A DNA stretch of 64,000 nt, from the NCBI GenBank assembly GCA_016872715.1, contig VGZD01000002.1:1-64000 (forward strand), in the 5' to 3' direction. The notes under the pieces are model-generated. The model had not been told where the DNA came from. It saw nothing but the letters and a program-made list of their open reading frames with translations, and did no database searches. Shown in pieces: positions 27,866 to 36,047 of this stretch. The stretch comes from Planctomycetota bacterium. GTDB taxonomy: Bacteria > Planctomycetota > UBA1135 > GCA-002686595. The position numbers and the translations under genes were made by a program. Each line of letters opens with the position of its first letter. The stretch's first letter is position 1.

Positions 27866-29587
27866 ATGAAGCTCGAGGTCGGCCTGATCCTCGCCGCCTT
27901 GGCGAGCGCTTGCTCGAAGTCACAGCCGCCGTCCGTGCTGCTCGTGACGCTCGATACGACGCGCGCCGACACGCTCGGCTGCTACGGAGCGAGTCCGTCG
28001 GTCACTCCGCACCTCGACGCGCTCGCGGCCGAGGGAATCACGTTCGAGTGGGCGCGCACCGTCACGCCCACCACGCTCCCCGCGCACACCTCGATGCTGA
28101 CGGGTCTGTATCCCAACCGCCACACGGTGCGCGACAACAGCCTGAGCGCCGTACCCGCGTCCGCGACGACCGTCGCCGAGCTCGCGCGGGCGGCCGGTGT
28201 CGCGTGCGGCGCGTTCGTCTCCGCCAAGGTGCTCGACCGCGCCTTCGGGCTCGATCAGGGCTTTGCCACCTACACCCAGCCCGCGCGCGAGAACGACGTC
28301 GTCACCAGCACGGGCTTCGCCGCGCGCGGCGCCGCGGAGACAGCGCTCGACGCCACGCGCTGGCTCGCTTCCCTCGAACGCGAGCAGCCGTTCTTCGCGT
28401 GGGTGCACTTCTTCGATCCACACCAGCCGTGGACCGCGGGTCCAACGTGGCTCGAGCGCGCGCAGGGCAATCCCTACCTCGCCGAGGTGGCGGCCACGGA
28501 CGCCGCCTTCGGGAGCCTGATCGACGAGCTGCGGCGCCTCGGGCGACTCGAGCACACGACCATCGTGGTGGTCGGCGACCATGGCGAGGGCCTCGGCGAG
28601 CACGGCGAGGACTCCCACGCCTACTTCGTCTACGACTCCACGCTGCGCGTGCCCCTGCTCGTGCGCCGCCGCGATCGAGCGCGGGCCGGCGAGCGCGTGA
28701 GCAGCATGGCGAGCGTCGCGGACGTGGGTCCGACGATCTGCGAGGCGCTCGGCATCCGCACGCTGGCGGACGTCGATGGTCAGAGCCTCTATGCACGCGC
28801 GCCCGACGCCGCGCGCGGCGTGTACTTCGAGTCGTTCTACGGTCTCCTGCACTACGGGATGGCGCCGCTGGTGGGCTGGGTCGACGCCCGCGGGAAGTAC
28901 ATCCACAGCTCCACGCAGGAGTTCTACGAGCCCGCGCGCGCTCCGCGCGAGCCGCGCAACCTCGTCGAGGAGCGCTCGGACATCGCGGCGGCGCACCGCG
29001 AGCAGATCGCGCGCACCCTCGCGCGCTCGACGTTGGAGCAAGGCAGCTCCGTGCAATCCGACGCCGCGCTCCTGCGCAACATCGAGTCGCTCGGCTACGC
29101 CAGCGCGCCCTCCTTTTCGGGCCCACTCCCCGACCCGCTCGCCTCCAGCGCGCGCCCCAGTCCGCACCGCCGCGCGGACGAACTGCGCGCCTGCGATCAG
29201 GGCCAGCGCCTCTTCGAGCGCGGCCGCTTCGCCGATGCCGAGAAGCTCCTCGCGCGCGTCGCCCAAGAGAACCCGGACAACACCTTCGCGCTGGAGTTCC
29301 TCGCCCACGCACAACTGCGCCTCGGCAAGTTCGCACAGTCGCGCGCGAGCTTCGAACGCGCGCTCGATTGCGGCCCGGAACGCGCCCCCACTTTGCGCGG
29401 ACTGGGGTTCGCGCTGCACCAACTGCGCGAGAGCGCCGCGGCTCGCGCGCGCCTGACGCGCGCCGCCGAGCTCGATCCCAGCGACCTCGAGACCCTGCGC
29501 ATGCTGCTCCAGCTCGCGCAGGAAGACGGCGATAGCGCCGCCCAAGCCCGCTGGCGCGCCGCGCTCAAGTCCGCAGCGGAACCGTGA
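27866..29587 (+). CDS. Sulfatase-fold (alkaline phosphatase superfamily) lipoprotein with TPRs
   Basis: 573 aa, with lipobox LASAC (C16). Residues ~22-390 form a sulfatase-fold domain with the metal-site strand LLVTLDTTRADTLGCYG and the later GDHGEGLGEHGEDSHAYF. At the nucleophile position the sulfatase motif CxPSR is replaced by T70-L-P-A-H. There is thus no Cys or Ser for formylglycine maturation and a Thr takes its place, as in phosphoethanolamine/phosphoglycerol transferases. Residues ~440-570 are TPRs (LFERGRFADAEKLLARVAQE). An extracytoplasmic phospho-transferase or hydrolase is inferred; a true sulfatase is unlikely. Confidence 0.82.
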   Translation: MKLEVGLILAALASACSKSQPPSVLLVTLDTTRADTLGCYGASPSVTPHLDALAAEGITFEWARTVTPTTLPAHTSMLTGLYPNRHTVRDNSLSAVPASATTVAELARAAGVACGAFVSAKVLDRAFGLDQGFATYTQPARENDVVTSTGFAARGAAETALDATRWLASLEREQPFFAWVHFFDPHQPWTAGPTWLERAQGNPYLAEVAATDAAFGSLIDELRRLGRLEHTTIVVVGDHGEGLGEHGEDSHAYFVYDSTLRVPLLVRRRDRARAGERVSSMASVADVGPTICEALGIRTLADVDGQSLYARAPDAARGVYFESFYGLLHYGMAPLVGWVDARGKYIHSSTQEFYEPARAPREPRNLVEERSDIAAAHREQIARTLARSTLEQGSSVQSDAALLRNIESLGYASAPSFSGPLPDPLASSARPSPHRRADELRACDQGQRLFERGRFADAEKLLARVAQENPDNTFALEFLAHAQLRLGKFAQSRASFERALDCGPERAPTLRGLGFALHQLRESAAARARLTRAAELDPSDLETLRMLLQLAQEDGDSAAQARWRAALKSAAEP

Positions 29588-29661
29588 GTTCGGTGGGGCA
29601 CGCCGTGGTCGGCGGAGCGCGGCCGTCGACACCCTCGCCACGATCGACCTCGCGCCGAGCG

Positions 29662-29715
29662 TTGCGCGCTGGAGCAGAGTTGCGCGCTGGAGCAGAGTTG
29701 CGCGCTGGAGCTGAC
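29662..29715. repeat. 18-bp x 3 tandem repeat
   Basis: Two exact copies and a third nearly exact copy of TTGCGCGCTGGAGCAGAG lie head to tail between the sulfatase-fold gene and sixA. The last copy diverges at its 3' end (agctgac). They are non-coding and about 119 bp upstream of the sixA start. Confidence 0.8.
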
Positions 29716-29833
29716 GTGGGCGGCCTCGGGTTAGCATGGGAGAGGGCGGCTTCCCTCGCCGAGCGCCCCGTCCGGTCGGGTTTGTGCCAAGCTCGACCCC
29801 GCGCGCGCCCGGCCACGGCGCCACGTGCTCCGC

Positions 29834-30313
29834 ATGCAAATCCTGCTCGTACGCCACGCCATCGCCCACGCCCGCTCCCCCTCCGGGCTCGATGCCGAGC
29901 GCGCGCTCACGCCGGAAGGCCGTCTCGAGTTCGAGCGGATCGCGTCCGCACTCGCCGAGCGCGGCCTGCGCCCGCGACGGGTGCTGCACTCGCCTTGGCG
30001 CCGATCGCACGAAACCGCGGCCCTGCTCGCGGCGCGCTTCCAAGCCGTGTGCGAGCCCTGTCCCGAGCTGGCCGAAGCGCCGTCGGCGGAGTTGCTCGTC
30101 CGCATGGGGTCCGCAGACGTCGCCCTCGTGGGCCACGAGCCGTGGATCTCGGCCCTCGCCGCTTGGCTCGTCACGGGCAAGCGCGAGCATGCCGCCGGCT
30201 TCCCGTTCGAGCGCGGCGGCTGCGCGCTGCTCGAGGGGCGCGCCGTTCCCCGCGAGGCGCGGCTCGTCGCGTTCCTGCCGCCTGCGATGCTGATCGACGA
30301 TCGCCCGCGCTGA
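29834..30313 (+). CDS. sixA: SixA-like phosphohistidine phosphatase
   Basis: 159 aa from the ATG at 29834 (an in-frame GTG at 29825 is an alternative start). Histidine phosphatase superfamily, short SixA branch. It has the RHG-type catalytic motif LLVRHAIAHARS, the RALTPEGRLEFERIA segment, SPWRRSHETA, and the second catalytic His in ALVGHEPWISALAAWL. SixA enzymes dephosphorylate HPt or NPr phosphohistidines. Candidate partners here are the CheA HPt domain or a PTS protein, but no functional link is shown. Confidence 0.88.
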   Translation: MQILLVRHAIAHARSPSGLDAERALTPEGRLEFERIASALAERGLRPRRVLHSPWRRSHETAALLAARFQAVCEPCPELAEAPSAELLVRMGSADVALVGHEPWISALAAWLVTGKREHAAGFPFERGGCALLEGRAVPREARLVAFLPPAMLIDDRPR

Positions 30314-30620
30314 GGTCCGTGGCCGAACCGGCCGACGCCCGTGGCCTTCCCTCCTCGCGCCTTCGCCGCGCTGCCCCGGCGGCTTCGATGGACCCTCGAC
30401 GATCCGGGGTCCGCCGACGCGAAATCTTGGCGCGATTCATGCCGAGCCGAGTTCGGAAATGCGCGCAGTCGTGGCTCCACTCCTTCAGCACCGAAGAGCG
30501 CGGCCCCCTCGCCTGCACGCCCCCTCGACGCGTACGGCGGTTGCTGCGCGACGCCCTTGGAACGAGCGCACGCTCGTTGAAGGTCACGCGCGCGAGCCGT
30601 AGCCTGACCGGAGTCCCACG
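30314..30620. other. 307-bp intergenic region upstream of kaiB-like gene
   Basis: No convincing gene is seen between sixA and the kaiB-like gene. The only structured element is the 18-bp palindrome at 30561-30578. The stretch from 30341 to 30600 is open in several frames but shows no recognisable protein. Confidence 0.5.
30561..30578. promoter_or_regulatory. 18-bp palindrome, candidate operator
   Basis: AACGAGCG-CA-CGCTCGTT is a perfect inverted repeat (8-bp arms, 2-bp centre) ending 42 bp upstream of the kaiB-like ATG. Size and symmetry resemble TetR-family operators. No T-tract follows, so a terminator is unlikely. It would be well placed to control the kaiB-like/GGDEF-EAL operon. Confidence 0.5.
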
Positions 30621-30902
30621 ATGTCGGTGCCTCGCCTCGAGCTGTTCGTCCATGGATCGTCTCGCGCGGGCCGCGAGGCACGCGCGCACGCGGAGCGCCT
30701 GAAGGCCGCCTTGGGCGAGGACAACGTGCAACTCGCCGTGATCGACCTCGAGCTGCAGCCGGAGGCCGGCAAGGCCCTCGATGTCCGGCTCACGCCCACG
30801 CTCGTGCGCCGCGACCTACCCGGCGCGCCGCGCGTGTTCGGCTCACTCGCCGATCTCGGCGCGAGCGCTCGCGCGCTCGCTCTCGCGGAGGTCGCACTGT
30901 GA
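30621..30902 (+). CDS. KaiB-like domain protein
   Basis: 93-aa stand-alone KaiB-like protein. It aligns with the KaiB thioredoxin-like/fold-switching family along its length: a first strand RLELFVHGSSRAG (KaiB LYVAGNTPNS), helix EARAHAERLKAALG, strand LAVIDLELQPEAGKALDVRL, TPTLVRRDLPGAPRVFGSL (KaiB TPTLxRxxPxPxRxxxGDL), and a final helix. No kaiC or kaiA is in the window, so a circadian role cannot be assumed. Its stop overlaps the GTG start of the PAS-GGDEF-EAL gene by 4 bp (GTGA), implying co-translation and a possible regulatory partnership. Confidence 0.83.
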   Translation: MSVPRLELFVHGSSRAGREARAHAERLKAALGEDNVQLAVIDLELQPEAGKALDVRLTPTLVRRDLPGAPRVFGSLADLGASARALALAEVAL

Positions 30903-32971
30903 GCGAAGCCCCCGAGGAGCGGCCGTACGAACTCGTACCGCAACGGTCCAGCGCCGAGCGCTGCGAACCTTGGATCGAGCAGGACCACGACGCGCTGCTC
31001 GCGCTCGACGCCGCGGGCAAGGTCTGTTCGCTCAACTCCGCTGCGGCCCGCCTGTTCGGCTCCACGCGCGAAGAGTTGCTCGGAACGCGTCTGGGAACGC
31101 CGCTCGCCGCGGCCACGGGAACGGAGCTGGTGCTGCACCACGCTGGACAGGGCAGCGTCACGCTCGAACTCGTGCCGCTCGGCGACTCTGCCGCTCGACG
31201 CTGGCTGCGCCTGCGCGACATCACTTCCCTGGCACAGGCCCGCGACGAGCTAGCCTCGCTGCGCGATCGCGCGACGCTGTTCGAGTGCGCGACGAGCGAC
31301 GGGCTGTGGCACTGGGATCTCTCGGCGGACCGCGCCCACTTCTCCGCGCGCTGGCGCGAGCTGCTCGGCCTCGCGCACGAGCGGCTCGATGACTCGATCG
31401 GCGAGTGGCTCGATCGCATCCATCCCGAGGATCTCGAGCGCGTCCAAGCGGAACTGCGCGTGCACATCGCCGGCGCGACCGAGCTGTACGAGTGCGAGCA
31501 CCGACTCCAGTACCACGGCGGCGGCTGGCGCTGGGTCCTGTGCCGCGGCAAGGCGTCGCGCGACGCACAGGGCCGAGCGCTGCAATTCGCCGGCTCGCTG
31601 AGCGACATCACGCACCTCAAGTTGGCCGAAGAGCAGCTCGCTCACCGCTCGTTCTACGACACGCTCACCGAACTCCCCAACCGCGCGCTGTTCCACGATC
31701 GACTGCGCCACGCACTGCGTCGCGGCGCGCGCCGCGCCGCGCGCCGCTCGGACTATGTATTCGCGGTTCTGCTGCTCGATCTCGATCGCTTCAAGGTGAT
31801 CAACGAGAGCCTCGGACACTTCGCGGGCGATCGCCTGCTGGTGATGATCGCGCGGCGCCTCGAGCTCTCGCTGCGCCCCGGCGACACGGTGGCCCGACTC
31901 GGCGGCGACGAGTTCGCGATCCTGCTCGACGACATCGGTGACGCCTCGGACGCCGTGAAGGTCGCCGATCGCGTGCACGGCGAGCTCTCGGCGCCCTTCA
32001 ACATCGGCGGCCATGAACTGTTCGTCAGCTCCTCGATCGGCATCGCCACGTCGCTCACCGGCTACCACCGCCCCGAGGACGTGCTGCGCGACGCGGACAC
32101 CGCCATGTACCGCGCCAAGGCCTCCGGCCGTGCGCGTCACGCGCTGTTCGACTCCGCCATGCACGCCCACGCCGTGCAGCAACTGCAGATCGAGCGCGAC
32201 CTGCGGCGAGCCATCGAACGCCACGAGATGCGCGTGCACTACCAGCCGATCGTGTCGCTCGCCACGGGGACCATCGGCGGGTTCGAGGCGCTCGTGCGCT
32301 GGACGCACTCCGAGCGCGGCCCGATCTCGCCCGCCGACTTCATCCCGATCGCCGAGGAAACCGGACTCATCGTGCCGCTCGGACGCTGGGTGTTGCGGCA
32401 GGCGTGCATGGAGCTCGCGACGTGGCAGCGCAAGCTCGGCAATCCGCGCGCCTGCACGCTCTCGGTCAACCTCTCGAGCAAGCAGCTCAACCAGCCCGAT
32501 CTCGCGCATCAGATCGCGCAGATCTTGGTGGAGACGGGCGTGAAGGGAGAGGATCTGCAGCTCGAAATCACCGAGAGCGCGATTCTCGAGCATCCCGACG
32601 CCGCCAAGTCGATCCTGCTCAAGCTCAAGGAGCTCGGGCTCAAGCTCTCGATCGATGACTTCGGAACGGGCTATTCGTCGCTCTCGTACCTGCAGCGCTT
32701 CCCGATCGATTCGCTCAAGATCGATCGCTCGTTCGTCCAGCACCTTGGCTCGGAGCGCGGAGAGCACAGCGATGACGCGCGCATCGCGCGGACGATCGTG
32801 ATGATCGGTCGCAATCTCGGCAAGAGCGTCGTGGCCGAGGGCGTGGAGACGGCCGCTCAGCTCTCGCTCATGCGCGCGGTCGAGTGCGACCACGCGCAGG
32901 GCTATTTTTTCTCCAAGGCCGTCGACGGGGACGCTGCCATGGCGCTGATGGCGGCCGGTCGACGCTGGTAG
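30899..32971 (+). CDS. PAS-PAS-GGDEF-EAL cyclic-di-GMP enzyme
   Basis: 690-aa cytoplasmic sensor with no membrane helix. A first PAS-like domain (~25-115, DHDALLALDAAGKVCSLNSA) is followed by a PAS_3-type second (~125-240, SDGLWHWDLSADRAHFSARW). The GGDEF domain has an intact GGDEF at residues 335-339. The EAL domain has FEALVRW (EAL at 463-465), ITESAI, DDFGTGYSSLSYL and AEGVETAAQ, so both synthase and phosphodiesterase sites look complete. The net activity cannot be predicted. GTG start at 30899 overlaps the kaiB-like stop. Confidence 0.93.
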   Translation: MSEAPEERPYELVPQRSSAERCEPWIEQDHDALLALDAAGKVCSLNSAAARLFGSTREELLGTRLGTPLAAATGTELVLHHAGQGSVTLELVPLGDSAARRWLRLRDITSLAQARDELASLRDRATLFECATSDGLWHWDLSADRAHFSARWRELLGLAHERLDDSIGEWLDRIHPEDLERVQAELRVHIAGATELYECEHRLQYHGGGWRWVLCRGKASRDAQGRALQFAGSLSDITHLKLAEEQLAHRSFYDTLTELPNRALFHDRLRHALRRGARRAARRSDYVFAVLLLDLDRFKVINESLGHFAGDRLLVMIARRLELSLRPGDTVARLGGDEFAILLDDIGDASDAVKVADRVHGELSAPFNIGGHELFVSSSIGIATSLTGYHRPEDVLRDADTAMYRAKASGRARHALFDSAMHAHAVQQLQIERDLRRAIERHEMRVHYQPIVSLATGTIGGFEALVRWTHSERGPISPADFIPIAEETGLIVPLGRWVLRQACMELATWQRKLGNPRACTLSVNLSSKQLNQPDLAHQIAQILVETGVKGEDLQLEITESAILEHPDAAKSILLKLKELGLKLSIDDFGTGYSSLSYLQRFPIDSLKIDRSFVQHLGSERGEHSDDARIARTIVMIGRNLGKSVVAEGVETAAQLSLMRAVECDHAQGYFFSKAVDGDAAMALMAAGRRW

Positions 32972-33046
32972 CCGCGCGCTCGCTCGCGCCCGTCGGCCGG
33001 AATCCGCGCCGCCCTTCAGCCCGCCCGCTGGATCGCCCGATCCGCC

Positions 33047-33060
33047 CCAGCCTAGGCTGG
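33047..33060. other. 14-bp palindrome upstream of secreted GSDH-like gene
   Basis: CCAGCCTAGGCTGG is a perfect 14-bp palindrome located 14 bp before a good -35 element (33074). A second, shorter palindrome TCCTAGGA lies at 33106-33113 around the expected transcription start. Either could bind a regulator; no direct evidence. Confidence 0.35.
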
Positions 33061-33073
33061 CGTGGCGCTCGGC

Positions 33074-33102
33074 TTGACATCCGCGCGCCTTGCGTCGAGC
33101 AT
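33074..33102 (+). promoter_or_regulatory. Candidate sigma70-type promoter for the GSDH-like gene
   Basis: A consensus -35 TTGACA (33074-33079) is followed after 17 bp by GAGCAT (33097-33102), a weak -10. The start codon at 33171 would leave a ~60-nt leader. The perfect -35 hexamer in this GC-rich DNA makes the call reasonable but the -10 is poor. Confidence 0.45.
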
Positions 33103-33170
33103 GGCTCCTAGGAAACGGGGCTCCCAAGGCCCTGTCGTCTGTCGTTTCGCCACCTACCGGATCTGCCTCC

Positions 33171-35006
33171 ATGCGCCACATCGCCCAGTCCGCGGCCCTC
33201 GCGGCCCTCGCCCTCACCGCAGCCTCCCCCACGGCCCTCGCCCAGACCCTTCAGGCGACGCTCTTCAAGAGCGGCTTCTCCCAGCCCGTGTTTCTGTGCT
33301 CGGCTCCGGGCGACACGACCCGCCAGTTCGTCGTCGAGCAGGGCGGCAAGATCCGCATCATCAAGAACGGCACCACGCTCACGACCAACTTCCTGAACCT
33401 CGGCTCGGCCGCGAGCGGTGGACTCGGCAAGATCTCCACCGGCAGCGAGCGCGGGCTGCTCGGCCTCGCGTTCCATCCGAATTACGCGCAGAACGGCTAC
33501 TTCTACGTCAACTACACGGCTGTCACCTCGGGCGCGACGGTGATCGCGCGCTATCAGGTCAGCCCGACCAACGCCGACGTCGCTTCGACTACCGAGCTGG
33601 TGCTGCTCACGATCGCGCAGCCCTTCTCCAACCACAACGGCGGCTGCATCCAGTTCGGGCTCGACGGCAAGCTCTACATCGCCACCGGCGACGGCGGCAG
33701 CGCCAACGACCCCAACAACGCCGCGCAGAACACCAGCTCGCTGCTCGGCAAGATGCTGCGCCTCGACGTCAACCTGCCCGCGCCGTACATCCCCGCCGAC
33801 AACCCCTATGTCGGCGCCGGTGCGCCCCTCGACGAGATCTGGCACATCGGCCTGCGCAACCCGTTCCGCTTCAGCTTCGACCGCTCGACCGGTGACATGT
33901 ACATCGGCGACGTCGGGCAGAACGCGGTCGAGGAAATCGACTTCGCCCCCGCTGGCGGGAGCGGTCGCAACTACGGCTGGCGCTGCATGGAGGGCAACAC
34001 GAGCACCGGCCTCTCGGGCTGCACGCCGAACTCCCCCGCTCTGACGCCCCCGCTGCGCGACTACACGCAGGCTTCCGGCGGCCACTGCTCCGCGATCGGC
34101 GGCTACGTCTACCGCGGAAGCACGGTTTGTGGCCTGCAGGGCACCTACTTCTACGGGGACTACTGCTCGAGCGCGATCTGGTCGCTGCGCTACGTCAACG
34201 GACAGGTGTCGAGCTTCACGGTCCGCACCACCGAGCTCGAGCCCGCGGGCACGCCCACGATCAGCTCGATCAGCTCCTTCGGCGAGGACGCCAGCGGCGA
34301 GCTCTACATCATCGACTACTCCGACGGCGAGATCTACCGCATCGACCCCGCCGGCGGCGCACTCGACTGCAACACCAACGGCGTCGCCGACGGCTGCGAC
34401 CTTCAGAACGGCACCTCGCTCGACTGCAACTCGAACGGCATCCCGGATGAGTGCGACATCGCGGGTGGCCTGCCGGACTGCAACGCCAACGGCCGTCCCG
34501 ACAGCTGCGACATCGCGAGTGGAACCCCGGACGTGAACGGCAACGGCATTCCCGACAGCTGCGAGTGCCAAGGCGGCACCCCGCCCTCGACCTACTGCAC
34601 CGCCAAGATGAACAGCCAGTTCTGCGTTCCGGCCATCGGCTACCAAGGTACGCCGAGCCTCTCCAGCGCCGGTCCGTTCCGCATCACCGCGACGAACCTG
34701 CTCAACAACAAGCAAGGCCTCGTCTTCTACGGCTTCGCGCAGGCCGCTGCGCCCTTCCAAGGCGGCACGCTGTGCGTGCAGGGGCCCGTGAAGCGCACCC
34801 CGGCGGCGAACACCGGAGGCAGCGCCACCGGCAACAACTGCACCGGCACCTTCAACTACGACTTCAAGGCCCTGATGACCTCCGGCTCGGACCCCCTGCT
34901 GCAAATCGTCGGACAGCCGGTCAACGCCCAGATCTGGAGCCGCGACCCCGCGGACGCCTACACCACGAGCCTCACCAACGCGGTTCGCTTCCAGATCTGC
35001 CAGTAG
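33171..35006 (+). CDS. Secreted GSDH/PQQ-dependent sugar dehydrogenase-like protein
   Basis: 611-aa secreted protein. A signal peptide (MRHIAQSAALAALALTAASP, cleavage near ALAQ) precedes a glucose/sorbosone dehydrogenase beta-propeller (~27-400: GLLGLAFHPNYAQNGYFYVN, DGKLYIATGDGGSANDPNN, WHIGLRNPFRFSFD). Residues ~405-470 hold four DCNxNGxPDxCD-type calcium-binding repeats, and ~475-611 the domain shared with 36130 and 22693 (GLVFYGFAQAAAPFQGGTL; IWSRDP; QICQ end). PQQ-dependent sugar oxidation is a family-based suggestion. A strong hairpin terminator follows at 35041. Confidence 0.88.
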   Translation: MRHIAQSAALAALALTAASPTALAQTLQATLFKSGFSQPVFLCSAPGDTTRQFVVEQGGKIRIIKNGTTLTTNFLNLGSAASGGLGKISTGSERGLLGLAFHPNYAQNGYFYVNYTAVTSGATVIARYQVSPTNADVASTTELVLLTIAQPFSNHNGGCIQFGLDGKLYIATGDGGSANDPNNAAQNTSSLLGKMLRLDVNLPAPYIPADNPYVGAGAPLDEIWHIGLRNPFRFSFDRSTGDMYIGDVGQNAVEEIDFAPAGGSGRNYGWRCMEGNTSTGLSGCTPNSPALTPPLRDYTQASGGHCSAIGGYVYRGSTVCGLQGTYFYGDYCSSAIWSLRYVNGQVSSFTVRTTELEPAGTPTISSISSFGEDASGELYIIDYSDGEIYRIDPAGGALDCNTNGVADGCDLQNGTSLDCNSNGIPDECDIAGGLPDCNANGRPDSCDIASGTPDVNGNGIPDSCECQGGTPPSTYCTAKMNSQFCVPAIGYQGTPSLSSAGPFRITATNLLNNKQGLVFYGFAQAAAPFQGGTLCVQGPVKRTPAANTGGSATGNNCTGTFNYDFKALMTSGSDPLLQIVGQPVNAQIWSRDPADAYTTSLTNAVRFQICQ

Positions 35007-35040
35007 CAACGCTGGAGTCACAGCGCTGGCCTTTCCCACC

Positions 35041-35079
35041 GCGGGGGCCGGCACGCCGCTCGGGCGTGCCGGCCCCCGC
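35041..35079 (+). terminator. Strong hairpin terminator after the GSDH-like gene
   Basis: A perfect 17-bp GC-rich stem (arms 35041-35057 and 35063-35079) with a 5-nt loop (GCTCG) begins 35 bp after the stop codon and is followed by GCTTTCGTC. The T-run is weak, but position and stem strength fit an intrinsic terminator. Confidence 0.7.
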
Positions 35080-35112
35080 GCTTTCGTCGCGCCCCACGCC
35101 ATCGTGCACACC

Positions 35113-35202
35113 TCGAATTTCGCGCGCACACCGAATTTCCAGGGCACATCGAGTTTCCAGCACACATCGAATTTCGTGGGCAAATCGAGCTTCATGGGCA
35201 AC
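35113..35202. repeat. 18-bp x 5 tandem repeat
   Basis: Five consecutive 18-bp units of the form TCGAATTTCNNGNGCACA run without gaps, with a conserved TCGAxTTTC core. They are AT-richer than the surrounding DNA. They lie in the intergenic region after the GSDH-like terminator and before the IS256 remnant. Units are too short and unspaced for a CRISPR; slipped-strand repeats or a protein-binding array are possible. Confidence 0.85.
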
Positions 35203-35270
35203 GCGAGCCGTCGCTCTCCCTGAGCTGCTGGACGCCCTGAGATCTTGCCCCCTTCGCACGGAGCACCCCC

Positions 35271-35376
35271 CTCGGAAGCGCCCTGCACACCAACGGCCTT
35301 CACCAACTCACGGACACCTCAACCAACCCAGCGCCCAGAGGAACAACGGGAAGTACACCACTTGACGAGACGTGAG
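35271..35376. repeat. Direct repeat, left copy, flanking IS256 remnant
   Basis: About 106 bp matching the segment 35883-35989 with 11 mismatches and one 1-bp gap by hand alignment. It includes the shared block ACTCACGGACACCTCAACCA and a conserved TACACCACT near its end. The two copies bracket the decayed transposase. They look like terminal segments of an IS256-type element, so the left copy may be the surviving 3' end of a second, deleted element. Confidence 0.8.
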
Positions 35377-35860
35377 CCGGTCGAAGGCCGCCGGACGGTG
35401 CTGGGCGTCGGCGCTGGCGATGCCGAGAGCCACGCATTGAAAGGACTTCCTGCGCAGCTTGGTGAAGCGCGGCCTGCGTGGCGTGCCACTGGTGGTCTCC
35501 GAGGCGCGCAAGGCGTTCGAGGAGGTCGCGGAGCTCTTGGATTCGAAGTGCCCCGAGGCGTCCGAGTTGCTGCGATCGACGGCCGTGGATGTGCTCGCGT
35601 ACAAGGCCTTCCCGCAAGAGCACTGGCGCCAGCTCCAACCCGCTCGAGCGCCAAAACCGCGAGATCCGCCGCGCACGCGCGTGGTGGGCAGCTTCACGAA
35701 CACGGCGAGCCTGCCGAGGCTGGCGACGATGCTGCTCGCCGAGCAGGGCGGCGAATGGCAGGCGAGCGAGAGGCTCCACTACAGCCTGCGCTCGATGGCC
35801 AAGCTCAGCTCCAGCGTGCTGCCGCCGCCGGACCTGCTGAAGGAAGTCGCAACCGGCTGA
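35377..35860 (+). pseudogene. Degenerate IS256 (mutator)-family transposase
   Basis: Recognisable fragments of an IS256-family DDE transposase are spread over three frames. They are RTVLGVGAGDAESHALK (~35394-35445), then after a shift FLRSLVKRGLRGVPLVVSEA, STAVDVLAYKAFPQEHWRQL, a one-frame detour containing NPLERQNREIRR, and back to RVVGSFTNTASLPRLATMLL and GEWQASER. Intact members are ~400 aa; here the N-terminal third and a central block are missing and at least three frameshifts are needed. The catalytic DAH-type Asp is replaced by Glu (VVSEAR). It cannot encode an active enzyme. Confidence 0.85.
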
Positions 35861-35882
35861 GCCGATCCAATTAGGGCGCCGC

Positions 35883-35989
35883 CTCGGGGGCGCCCCGCGC
35901 ACCAATGGCCTTCACCTACTCACGGACACCTCAACCAAGCCAGCGCCGAGAGGAACATCGGGAACTACACCACTCGACGTAGACGTGAG
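35883..35989. repeat. Direct repeat, right copy, flanking IS256 remnant
   Basis: Right-hand partner of the repeat at 35271-35376 (11 mismatches plus one indel over ~107 bp), beginning 22 bp after the end of the transposase remnant. This is the position expected for the 3' terminal region of the element. Confidence 0.8.
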
Positions 35990-36047
35990 TTGCGCGCGGT
36001 GGCGCATCCGATGGCGGGACATCGGAGGCGAGCAGCAACCAGAAACG

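Noticed and set aside
27866..29587. Calling the protein an active sulfatase
   Set aside because: The Cys/Ser needed for formylglycine is absent (Thr70), so only a sulfatase-fold label is justified.
30621..30902. Naming a circadian clock system
   Set aside because: Only a KaiB-like gene is present; kaiA and kaiC are not in the window.
35113..35202. CRISPR array at the 18-bp repeats
   Set aside because: Units are directly adjacent with no spacers, degenerate and only 18 bp, and no cas genes are present.
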